Assembly (NCBI GenBank): GCA_013389125.1
Contig: JACADX010000270.1
Coordinates: 1-5,548, forward strand
Direction: 5' to 3'
Source: Parvularculaceae bacterium
GTDB lineage: Bacteria; Pseudomonadota; Alphaproteobacteria; Caulobacterales; Parvularculaceae
Length of the DNA stretch: 5,548 bases
A model generated the notes under the pieces. It was given only the letters and a program-made list of their open reading frames with translations, made no database searches and was not told the DNA's origin. The position numbers and the translations under genes were made by a program. This document shows, piece by piece, positions 1 to 4,877 of this stretch. The number at the start of each line of letters is the position of its first letter. Positions within the stretch are counted from its first letter, which is position 1.

Positions 1-345
1 GAGGAGCACGTAACCCTTGTAGGCCTCGCCGAGCGACCAGCCCTCGAAAGTGACGGCGCCAGCGCCGGAGAAATGGCCGATCATGGTGCCGAGCGGCCAT
101 CCGATAAAGACAGCGGCGAAGATGAACGCCGCCATCATCCGGCAGCCGGTCTCAATGTCGCGAGCGACTTTTCCGATGCGGCGCTGATGGCTTTGCGCTT
201 CGACGGGCGCCCAATGGGCGTAATTGCGGGCGACAGCGAGCGCCGGTTCATCGCCGGCTTCGACGATTCCCTGCAAGCGGACTCTCGTCCCTTCAGTGGT
301 CGACAGCTGCTCCACAGCCTCGTCTGTCTCGGCTATTCGCGTCAT
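1..345 (-). CDS. Unrecognised inner-membrane protein, 3' part cut off by the window edge
   Basis: Reading the minus strand from an ATG at 345 gives 115 open codons to the window edge with no stop. The first ~65 residues are polar and charged (start MTRIAETDEAVEQL). They are followed by one clear hydrophobic segment at about residues 70-90 (core MMAAFIFAAVFIGWPLG), then a short stretch ending GEAYKGYVLL, which may begin a second domain or helix. I do not recognise the family. This looks like a membrane-anchored protein with an N-terminal cytoplasmic part, which is inference from hydrophobicity only. An in-frame ATG at 372 would add nine residues (MLLRTPGEA), but the likely -10 element lies only about 12 bp upstream of it, so 345 fits better as the start. 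Ribosome binding there is weak (GGCGAGG). The promoter carries a candidate LexA box, so DNA-damage induction is possible. The plus-strand frame over the same bases has no recognisable protein character. Confidence 0.6.
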   Translation of the reverse strand, partial: MTRIAETDEAVEQLSTTEGTRVRLQGIVEAGDEPALAVARNYAHWAPVEAQSHQRRIGKVARDIETGCRMMAAFIFAAVFIGWPLGTMIGHFSGAGAVTFEGWSLGEAYKGYVLL

Positions 346-384
346 GGCCTCGCCCGGCGTCCGCAATAGCATCGAATAGCCGAA

Positions 385-413
385 TTTATAGTGAACGCCA
401 ATTGAACCGCCAG
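385..413 (-). promoter_or_regulatory. Candidate promoter with LexA (SOS) box for the left-edge membrane protein gene
   Basis: On the minus strand a TATAAA -10 hexamer occupies 390-385. Immediately upstream is GTTCAATTGGCGTTC (407-393), which is GTTC-N7-GTTC. That direct repeat is the established LexA-binding consensus of alphaproteobacteria, unlike the CTG-N10-CAG palindrome of Escherichia coli. The -35 would fall near 407-413 (TGGCGG or CTGGCG), a poor match, so the box would fill the -35/-10 spacer, where a repressor blocks RNA polymerase. Exact half-sites and placement are seen in the sequence; LexA binding is inferred. Confidence 0.45.
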
Positions 414-418
414 TTCAA
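402..418. repeat. 17-bp palindrome overlapping the LexA-like box
   Basis: TTGAACCGCCAGTTCAA consists of two perfect 6-bp inverted arms (402-407 and 413-418) around a 5-base centre. Its left arm contains the second GAAC of the LexA-like direct repeat, so three GAAC/GTTC half-sites sit within 26 bp. The stretches TGAACGCCA (392-400) and TGAACCGCCA (403-412) are also near-identical direct copies. It could be part of the same operator or a separate repressor site. It lies over the -35 region of the left-edge gene. Confidence 0.4.
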
Positions 419-572
419 GGGCTTATCCTGCAATTCGGCATCGCCGCGGCCGGTTAAGAAGCCATTACCTTTTGTGGAAAACTTTGATCGCCAGGCGCGA
501 GAGACATATTTGATGCAGATCTGAGATTCATTTGAACTCGAATTGGAGCGGAGCGCCCGGCTTTTGGCTTCT

Positions 573-594
573 CGCCGCGCCGCTTCGCGCGGCG
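573..594 (-). terminator. GC-rich hairpin downstream of tRNA-Arg, possible terminator
   Basis: CGCCGCGC (573-580) and GCGCGGCG (587-594) are perfect 8-bp complementary arms around a 6-base loop. The hairpin lies 62 bp beyond the 3' end of the tRNA in its direction of transcription. No T-tract follows the stem on the minus strand (it reads AGAAGCC), so this is not a canonical intrinsic terminator. It could act as an RNA end-processing or pause structure, or be a chance product of high GC. Confidence 0.25.
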
Positions 595-656
595 ACTGGC
601 AACCGCATTGCAGGCGCCAGCCGCCAACCATTGCGCCGCGTCGGACGCGCATAATT

Positions 657-733
657 TGGCGCGCCCGGAGAGACTCGAACTCCCGACATCCAGATTCGAA
701 GTCTGGCACTCTATCCAGCTGAGCTACGGGCGC
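657..733 (-). tRNA. tRNA-Arg, anticodon UCG
   Basis: The minus strand folds as a complete cloverleaf. The 7-bp acceptor stem pairs GCGCCCG (733-727) with CGGGCGC (667-661). The D arm begins GCTC. The anticodon stem is CCAGA/TCTGG around the loop CTTCGAA, giving anticodon TCG. The T arm is GGGAG-TTCGAGT-CTCTC, with one G-T pair in the stem. A discriminator G is followed by a genome-encoded CCA. UCG decodes CGA, and CGG by wobble, as arginine. Length is 77 nt with CCA. It lies 54 bp downstream of the antiporter-like gene on the same strand, so read-through could contribute, but a separate promoter is plausible. No integrase or att-like duplicate of its 3' end is visible here. Confidence 0.96.
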
Positions 734-742
734 GCGCCGCAA

Positions 743-772
743 ATAGTCGCTGCGCCGGCGTTGCGGAGTCAA
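743..772 (-). promoter_or_regulatory. Possible promoter of tRNA-Arg
   Basis: On the minus strand TTGACT (772-767) is a 5/6 match to a -35. The sequence GACTAT (748-743), 18 bp further on, is a weak -10. The -10 ends 9 bp before the tRNA 5' end, which would leave a leader of only a few bases. The site fits the short gap between the upstream stop codon and the tRNA. The poor -10 keeps confidence low. Confidence 0.3.
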
Positions 773-787
773 TGGCCGGCGGTCGCG

Positions 788-2008
788 TTATCCCGCCCAC
801 GCCCGGCGCCGCTTTGCGAGCGCGTTCTGGCGCACGTAAAGCCTCATAAGCGGCCGGGACGTAAGGCGCGCCGCGGCGACGCCGAAGAGGATGGCGAGCG
901 TCGTCGTCATCAGGACGGCGTCGGCGTCGATCAGCGCCGGATTGCCGACAAGGGTCATTACGAAAAGCGCCGAGGCGGCGCCCGGCGCGCCGCCGAACCA
1001 GGCGAGAAACATCTGGCTCTCCTTCGGCAGCATCGGCGTCTGCAGGATCGCGAGCCTCGGCCCCGCGCGCATCACCGACACTGCGGCGAGCGCGAAAACG
1101 ATCGCCAACATGTCAGCCTGCAAGATGCGCGGCGCCAGCACCGCGCCGAAGGCGAAATAGGCGATCGGCGTGACGGCGCGGTCGACATAGCGGCGAATTC
1201 TGAGGCGGGTCGTCGAGGCCGCGCTTGTCTGCTCGCCCCAAAGGAGGCCGACTGAGGTCGCTGCGACAATCGGGTCGCAGCCGATCGCCGGACCGAGCGC
1301 GAACATGGCGACCGCGGCGAGAATGACGAACTGCCCGTCGAGCGCGCGCTGCTGCATCGTGCGGCGCCGATAGACCGCGCCGGCGAAGGACGCGGCAAGG
1401 CCGGCGAGGCCGCCATAGGCGAATCCTTTAAGGACGGCGAGGCTCGACTGAAACAAGGGCAGGAGCGCCGGTTCGTCGGGCGTCGAGACCGTCGCGTTGG
1501 CGGCGAGGAGGGCGGCGAGCGGAATGCCAAGCGCGATGATCGCGGCGCTCTCGTTTCGAACCGCGGTCTTGATTCCCGACGGCGCCGGGGTGTCGATCAC
1601 GGCGCGGCGGTCGAATGCGGCGCCGTTGAGCATCAAGGCGCCGCCGACCAGCATCGCCGAGGGTATCGACAGCGCCGGGAGCATGATGAACGCCGCAAGC
1701 GAACAGGCGACGAAATAAAGCGGCGCGCCGCCGCATGTCAGGCGGAAGGATGACGGACATTGGCGGGCGAGCTTTGAAACGCGGAGCTGCGCCGCCGAAG
1801 CAAAGCCGAGCATCGCAAGTCCCGCCTTGGCGGCGAACGCGATGAAATCAGCGGGAGGCTCAGGAAGTTTCAGAAGGCCGAACAGGATCGCAAGGCCGGC
1901 GCCGGCGCAGATCGTCAAAGCGGGCGCCGCCGCGGCGCGGCGCGCCAGCCTCGACGATGAAATCGCCGGAATCGCTGCAAGCGCCGCAATAAGTGCAAGC
2001 CAACCCAT
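788..2008 (-). CDS. Divergent cation:proton antiporter-like (CPA family) membrane protein
   Basis: The ATG at 2008 gives 406 residues, starting MGWLALIAALAAIP. An in-frame TTG at 2101 would add 31 polar residues that would precede the first helix, so I prefer 2008; neither start has a good ribosome site. The protein is strongly hydrophobic, with roughly ten to twelve candidate membrane helices, a normal length for CPA-type exchangers. The late motif AWFGGAPGAASALF (about 336-349) corresponds to the AWFGPRG(I/L)AS signature of the family. RNESAAIIALGIPL (about 151-164) corresponds to the helix that normally reads ESGxNDG. Here the Glu remains (E153) but the Asn-Asp pair is Ile-Ile. The usual TDP of the preceding unwound helix is MLNGAAFD, and the Arg of GPRG is missing. 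Fold membership is therefore inferred from spacing and the late motif, and ion exchange is doubtful. Alternatives are a transporter with another mechanism or a non-transporting sensor-like homologue. It is divergent from the holin-like gene, with the tRNA downstream. Confidence 0.7.
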   Translation of the reverse strand: MGWLALIAALAAIPAISSSRLARRAAAAPALTICAGAGLAILFGLLKLPEPPADFIAFAAKAGLAMLGFASAAQLRVSKLARQCPSSFRLTCGGAPLYFVACSLAAFIMLPALSIPSAMLVGGALMLNGAAFDRRAVIDTPAPSGIKTAVRNESAAIIALGIPLAALLAANATVSTPDEPALLPLFQSSLAVLKGFAYGGLAGLAASFAGAVYRRRTMQQRALDGQFVILAAVAMFALGPAIGCDPIVAATSVGLLWGEQTSAASTTRLRIRRYVDRAVTPIAYFAFGAVLAPRILQADMLAIVFALAAVSVMRAGPRLAILQTPMLPKESQMFLAWFGGAPGAASALFVMTLVGNPALIDADAVLMTTTLAILFGVAAARLTSRPLMRLYVRQNALAKRRRAWAG

Positions 2009-2107
2009 GGAACAACGCCGATCTGATTTCGCCAGCCCGAAGTTTTCGCCCAAGGGGCCGACAAGCGAATCAACCTTGGATTGATCCGTCGCAATCCGCA
2101 AACTTTT

Positions 2108-2118
2108 TGAGGATAAAG
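2108..2118 (-). repeat. Inverted outlying relative of the TTATCC repeat
   Basis: On the minus strand 2118-2108 reads CTTTATCCTCA. This shares CTTTATCC and the final CA with the third tandem unit but is one base shorter. It lies about 40 bp from the array in opposite orientation, beside the possible start of the antiporter-like transcript. It may be a further binding site or a chance likeness. Confidence 0.35.
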
Positions 2119-2147
2119 ATTCTGTAATGATTTCAGCGTGTTACAAT
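2119..2147. promoter_or_regulatory. Weak overlapping divergent promoter candidates
   Basis: On the plus strand TACAAT (2142-2147) is a 5/6 match to a -10. The hexamer 16 bp upstream (TTCTGT) is poor. On the minus strand TTGTAA (2146-2141) and CAGAAT (2124-2119), 16 bp apart, match 4/6 each. The plus-strand start would fall near 2154, right at the TTATCCCCCA repeats. The minus-strand start near 2112 would leave a leader of about 100 nt to the antiporter-like ATG. The region is distinctly less GC-rich than its surroundings. Confidence 0.3.
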
Positions 2148-2156
2148 GTCAGACAA

Positions 2157-2192
2157 AGTTATCCCCCAGTTTATCCCCCACTTTATCCCCCA
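2157..2192. repeat. Three tandem 12-bp repeats, core TTATCCCCCA
   Basis: The units are AGTTATCCCCCA (2157-2168), GTTTATCCCCCA (2169-2180) and CTTTATCCCCCA (2181-2192). They share a 10-base core and an exact 12-bp period, then run into a CACCCCC stretch. They sit just downstream of a candidate plus-strand -10 and about 67-100 bp before the holin-like start. The TTATCC start recalls DnaA boxes (TTATNCACA), but every unit reads CCCCA where CACA would be needed. The period of nearly one helical turn would place repeated protein contacts at similar faces of the DNA. An operator or iteron-like array is the likeliest role; this is inference. Confidence 0.85.
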
Positions 2193-2205
2193 CCCCCTGG
2201 AGCGG

Positions 2206-2216
2206 CTTTATCATCA
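2206..2216 (+). repeat. Outlying relative of the TTATCC repeat on the holin side
   Basis: CTTTATCATCA lies 13 bp beyond the tandem array in the same orientation. It matches the inverted outlier at 2118-2108 in 10 of 11 bases. With that copy and the three tandem units it makes five TTTATC/GTTATC elements within about 110 bp. Function is unknown. Confidence 0.35.
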
Positions 2217-2245
2217 TCGGCAAGGGTCGATTTCGATCCTCATTG

Positions 2246-2251
2246 AAGGAG
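2246..2251 (+). promoter_or_regulatory. Ribosome binding site of the holin-like gene
   Basis: AAGGAG lies 7 bases before the ATG at 2259 and fixes that start. A nearer out-of-frame ATG at 2252 directly abuts the site and is too close to be used. Confidence 0.75.
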
Positions 2252-2258
2252 ATGGCCG

Positions 2259-2810
2259 ATGGCCGAAGAAAAGGAAGAAAAGTCGGGACGCGGGCGCCTC
2301 AGGAAGGCGATCGCCAAAACCGCGCCGAAGATCGCCGCCGAGCTTGGCGGACCGCTCGCGGGCGCGGCGGTTGCGGCGATTGCGCGGGCGATTTTCGGAA
2401 AGGACGGCGCGACGGAGGAAGAACTCGCGGACGCCGTCGCCAACGCCGATGCGGAACAGCTTATCGCGTTGAGGCGCGCCGAGAACGAGTTCCGGCTGGC
2501 CTTGCGCAACGCCGCGCTCGAAGAGCGCCGCATCGACACCGGCGACCGCGCGAGCGCGCGCGACCGGCAGGCGAAGATGCGCGACTGGACGCCCTCGATA
2601 CTCGGCGCACTGATCATCGCCGGATTTTTCATCACGCTTGCGGCGATGCTGGCGAAGAAGCTGCCCGCGGGCGCCGAGACGGAGTTCTCGATCATGCTCG
2701 GCGCCTTGGCGACGATGACGGCGGCGGTCGTCAACTACTTCTTCGGCTCGTCCGCCGGCTCGCGCGAAAAAACGATGCTGCTCTCCGGCGCGAAAAATAT
2801 GGAGGAATGA
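2259..2810 (+). CDS. Phage/GTA-type holin-like membrane protein
   Basis: The product has 183 residues. A basic, charged N-terminus (MAEEKEEKSGRGRLRK) leads to a moderately hydrophobic Gly/Ala segment at about 31-47. A long charged helical region follows (about 52-109, rich in Glu, Arg and Ala, possibly coiled). Two strong membrane segments come next: about 111-133 (SILGALIIAGFFITLAAML) and 143-163 (SIMLGALATMTAAVVNYFF). The tail is GSSAGSREKTMLL. The DRxSARxRQ...DWTP lead into the first strong helix and the YFFGSSAGSxxKTxLL ending are typical of three-helix holin-like proteins found in phages, gene-transfer agents and many proteobacterial chromosomes. Holins form inner-membrane lesions that let a muralytic enzyme reach the wall. 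The gene two positions downstream encodes such an enzyme. It is the first gene of a tight plus-strand cluster. Assignment to a holin family is from motif memory; activity is inferred. Confidence 0.7.
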   Translation: MAEEKEEKSGRGRLRKAIAKTAPKIAAELGGPLAGAAVAAIARAIFGKDGATEEELADAVANADAEQLIALRRAENEFRLALRNAALEERRIDTGDRASARDRQAKMRDWTPSILGALIIAGFFITLAAMLAKKLPAGAETEFSIMLGALATMTAAVVNYFFGSSAGSREKTMLLSGAKNMEE

Positions 2811-2848
2811 TGCGGGCGAACCGCGAGAGGCGCCGGAGCGCGTCATGA
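2807..2848 (+). other. 13-codon reading frame linking holin-like gene and thiO
   Basis: An ATG overlapping the holin-like stop (ATGA at 2807-2810) opens a frame encoding MMRANRERRRSAS. Its TGA overlaps the thiO ATG (ATGA at 2845-2848). GGAGGA at 2801-2806 lies directly before it, which is too close for the first ATG and marginal for the second. Overlapping start and stop at both ends would allow ribosomes to pass from holin to thiO. The peptide resembles nothing known to me, so coupling rather than a functional product is the better reading. Confidence 0.25.
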
Positions 2849-3975
2849 GCCGGCCCGATGTCATTATCGCCGGCGGCGGCGTCATCGGCCTGATGACGGG
2901 CTTTGCGCTCGCGCGCGCCGGCGTCCGGGCGATCGTCGTCGACTCCGGGATGCCCGCCGCGACGGACGCTGCGGCGGGGATGCTCGCGCCTTCGTTCGAA
3001 GGGGCGCTGCGCAAGGCGGGCGATGATCTCGCCGCTTTCGGAAGGAGAAGCCTCGCGGCCTGGCCGCAGCTTGCAGCGCTCCTCGCTGAACGGACGGGCG
3101 TCGATTGCGATTTCGCAAAAGGGGTACTTTCCGCCGCGTTCGACGAGACGGAAGCGGCCGCTTTCGAAGCGGGCCATGAAGGCGGCGAGGTCCTCGGCCG
3201 GGAAGCGGTTCTCGCGCTCGAGCCCTTCTTGTCGCCGCGCGTCGTCGCCGGGCGCTATTCCGAGGAAGACGGCCAGGTCGACCCGCGCCGCGTGCGCGCG
3301 GCGCTCTTGCGCGCGTTCCAGCAAGACGGCGGACGATTGCTCCGAGAAAGGACCATCGTCGAAATTCGCACGGTCAACGGACGCATGGACGGCGTGACGC
3401 TGTCCGACGGAGAACGCATCGGCGCGGGCGCCGTCATTGTCGCGACTGGCGCGCGCCTGCCGGCGCTCGTGGACGCCGCATCAGGCGGGGCGCTGCGCCC
3501 GCTCCTCCCCGAAGGCGCGCTTTTTCCGGTCAAGGGCGAGGCTCTGGCGCTCGCGCGGCCGGCGGGCGGCCCGCGCCGCGTCGTCAGGACGAAGGGCGCC
3601 TATCTTTGTCCGAAGTCGGACGGCCGCATCGTCGTCGGCGCGACGGAAATCGCGGGCGACTGGTCGCTGACGACCGACGATGCGCGCGTCAAGGCGCTAC
3701 GGCGGGGCGCCGTTTCGGCGTTCGCGGCCCTCGAAGCGGCGCCGGAGATCGCCCGCTGGGCCGGGCTTCGTCCCGCAACACAGGACGCCGCGCCGATTAT
3801 CGGCCCCGCGCTTGGGGCGGACGGCGTCATCCTCGCTCTCGGCTGCTATCGAAACGGCATTCTCCTTGCGCCCGCGACGGCGGACGCTGTCGCCGGCCTC
3901 GTCTGCGACGGGCGCATGGACCCCTTGATCGCCGCCTTCTCGGCGGCCCGGTTCAACCCCTTAGGAGTTTCTTGA
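2845..3975 (+). CDS. thiO: FAD-dependent glycine oxidase ThiO
   Basis: This 376-residue protein is of normal family length. ThiO oxidatively deaminates glycine to iminoacetate (dehydroglycine), releasing ammonia and peroxide. ThiG uses the imine with ThiS-thiocarboxylate to build the thiamin thiazole ring in the cytoplasm. The dinucleotide fold is at the N-terminus (VIIAGGGVIGLMTG, Gly10/12/15), with an acidic D33 ending the second strand. DAAAGMLAPSFEG (41-53) matches the family AAAGMLAP motif. EEDGQVDPRR (140-149) is the usual substrate-domain entry. WAGLRPATQDAAPIIGP (305-321) and CYRNGILLAPATA (334-346) are diagnostic; R309 and R336 correspond to the conserved arginines near the substrate. 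Start choice is supported by GGAG at 2835-2838, six bases upstream. No thiC, thiS, thiG or thiE lies beside it, so another amine-oxidase substrate cannot be ruled out. It sits 34 bp after the holin-like gene and 39 bp before the transglycosylase, probably cotranscribed. Confidence 0.9.
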   Translation: MSRPDVIIAGGGVIGLMTGFALARAGVRAIVVDSGMPAATDAAAGMLAPSFEGALRKAGDDLAAFGRRSLAAWPQLAALLAERTGVDCDFAKGVLSAAFDETEAAAFEAGHEGGEVLGREAVLALEPFLSPRVVAGRYSEEDGQVDPRRVRAALLRAFQQDGGRLLRERTIVEIRTVNGRMDGVTLSDGERIGAGAVIVATGARLPALVDAASGGALRPLLPEGALFPVKGEALALARPAGGPRRVVRTKGAYLCPKSDGRIVVGATEIAGDWSLTTDDARVKALRRGAVSAFAALEAAPEIARWAGLRPATQDAAPIIGPALGADGVILALGCYRNGILLAPATADAVAGLVCDGRMDPLIAAFSAARFNPLGVS

Positions 3976-3977
3976 CC

Positions 3978-4022
3978 ATGATTTGCGAGCGTTGTTGCGT
4001 ATTGGAAGCGCGCCATGGCTGA
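3978..4022 (+). other. 14-codon Cys-containing reading frame between thiO and the transglycosylase gene
   Basis: The frame starts 2 bp after the thiO stop and encodes MICERCCVLEARHG. Its TGA (4020-4022) lies just inside the transglycosylase gene, which starts at 4015. AGGAG at 3963-3967, ten bases upstream, is an acceptable but distant ribosome site. As at the previous junction, it could carry ribosomes onto the next start. Three cysteines in 14 residues are unusual for this protein set but may be chance. Translation is unproven. Confidence 0.25.
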
Positions 4023-4869
4023 TCCCATCCATTCAGCGACCGCCGCCAAGGCCGCGGTCCAGGGCGCGCTCCGGAAAGCCGCCGAGAAGACCGGCGTCGG
4101 CTTTGACTATCTTTACCGCGTCGCCGCGCGCGAGAGTTCGCTCAATCCGGAGGCGAGGGCGACGACCTCAAGCGCCGCGGGCCTTTTTCAGTTCATCGAG
4201 CAGACCTGGCTTGACGCCGTGAAACGATACGGCGCGGCCCATGGCCTCGCCGACTATGCGGCGGACATTGCGGCGGGGCCGAACGGGCGCCTCGTCGTCG
4301 CCGACGCCGCGCGGCGCCGGGAAATTCTTGATCTCCGCTTTGACGCCGAAACGGCCGCAGCGCTCGCCGGCGAATTCGCGCGCGAGAACAAGGCCGCGCT
4401 TGAGGGCGCTCTTGGCCGCGCGATCGACGCCGCGGAGCTTTATGCGGCGCATTTCCTCGGCGCCGGCGGCGCAAAGAAGCTCTTGTCCGCGCGCGCCGAT
4501 GAAACCGCGGCGACGCTCCTTCCCGCGGCGGCGGCGGCGAACCGGCATGTCTTTTACGACGGCGAGCGGGCGCGAAGCGTCGGCGAAGTGATCGACGGAT
4601 TTCGCCGGACGATCGGCGCGGCGAAAGACGCCGTCGTCGTCGCCGGCGAGCGCACGCTGAAATCGCTCGCGCCCTACTTCACGACTGCGGACGCGCTTCG
4701 CGCGCTCATTGCGCCGGATTGGCGGGCCGGCGTCCCGGACTGGGTCGAGCGAGGGCGCGTTGATCCGCGCGTGACGCCGGGATTTGAGATCAAGGGGCTC
4801 TCGCCGCTCGTTCTCGCCGTGCTGCAGGCGCTTGATCCCGGCGAAACGTTATTGCGCGAGCGCGAATAA
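4015..4869 (+). CDS. Lytic transglycosylase, SLT/lysozyme-like, without signal peptide
   Basis: The 284-residue product carries an SLT-type lysozyme-like fold at its N-terminus, which cleaves the MurNAc-GlcNAc bond of peptidoglycan to form 1,6-anhydro ends. AARESSLNPEA (38-48) contains the predicted catalytic Glu40. SSAAGLFQFIEQTW (52-65) is the classical (S/G)AxGLxQFxxxTW motif. AELYAAHFLGAGGAKKLL (140-157) is the third conserved block of this alphaproteobacterial subgroup, near the end of the domain. The remainder (about 175-284) is unassigned, with a weakly hydrophobic stretch at about 262-275 (LSPLVLAVLQALDP). GGAAG-like GGAAG at 4004-4008, six bases before the ATG, supports the start. 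There is no Sec signal or N-terminal membrane segment, so the enzyme should stay cytoplasmic unless released. The holin-like protein two genes upstream is a natural route. It ends directly against the convergent pentapeptide gene. It could serve cell-wall remodelling or lysis; which one is not decidable here. Confidence 0.85.
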   Translation: MADPIHSATAAKAAVQGALRKAAEKTGVGFDYLYRVAARESSLNPEARATTSSAAGLFQFIEQTWLDAVKRYGAAHGLADYAADIAAGPNGRLVVADAARRREILDLRFDAETAAALAGEFARENKAALEGALGRAIDAAELYAAHFLGAGGAKKLLSARADETAATLLPAAAAANRHVFYDGERARSVGEVIDGFRRTIGAAKDAVVVAGERTLKSLAPYFTTADALRALIAPDWRAGVPDWVERGRVDPRVTPGFEIKGLSPLVLAVLQALDPGETLLRERE

Positions 4870-4877
4870 TCATTCGC
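4862..4877. terminator. Palindrome spanning both convergent stop codons
   Basis: GCGAATAATCATTCGC has perfect 6-bp arms (4862-4867 and 4872-4877) around a 4-base loop. It contains the plus-strand TAA (4867-4869) and the minus-strand TGA (4872-4870). Because the two genes abut with no spacer, any transcript-end signal must lie within coding sequence. This is the only symmetric element at the junction. It has no flanking T-tract and a short stem, so it is a weak candidate for a bidirectional terminator. Confidence 0.3.

Larger units (their letters stand above)
346..656. other. Intergenic stretch between the left-edge gene and tRNA-Arg
   Basis: No convincing protein gene is present on either strand. 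The open frames that cross it continue through the tRNA and carry the well-known translated-tRNA artefact peptides. It holds the start and promoter region of the left-edge gene (about 346-418), a relatively AT-rich middle part (about 420-550) in which I see no defined signal, and a GC-rich hairpin at 573-594 downstream of the tRNA. Confidence 0.6.

Noticed and set aside
73..369. A 98-codon plus-strand frame at the left edge
   Set aside because: It has no recognisable protein character. The opposite strand encodes a coherent membrane protein with a promoter, which is the better reading.
657..733. tRNA-Arg as an attachment site for an integrated element
   Set aside because: No integrase gene and no second copy of the tRNA 3' end were seen in the window. 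The idea needs flanking sequence.
386..772. A 128-codon minus-strand frame across the tRNA
   Set aside because: It contains the VAQLDR...FESLRAR peptide, which is the known product of translating a tRNA gene. The tRNA fold explains the bases completely.
608..1255. A 215-codon plus-strand frame
   Set aside because: It contains the PERLELPTSRF...SYGRA peptide that arises from the antisense of a tRNA. The remainder is low-complexity Arg/Ala shadow of the antiporter-like gene.
2157..2192. DnaA boxes or a replication origin
   Set aside because: Each unit starts TTATCC but then reads CCCCA rather than ACA, and no dnaA, hemE, parA or rep gene is nearby. Only a distant likeness remains.
2146..2472. 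A plus-strand frame translating the tandem repeats as IPQFIPHFIPHP
   Set aside because: There is no ribosome site before its ATG. After the repeats it runs into an Arg-rich shadow of the holin-like gene. The 12-bp period necessarily gives four-residue repeats in every frame.
2214..3014. A 266-codon minus-strand frame opposite the holin-like gene and thiO
   Set aside because: Its composition is the Arg/Ala-rich shadow typical of GC-rich genes, and it overlaps two well-supported plus-strand genes.
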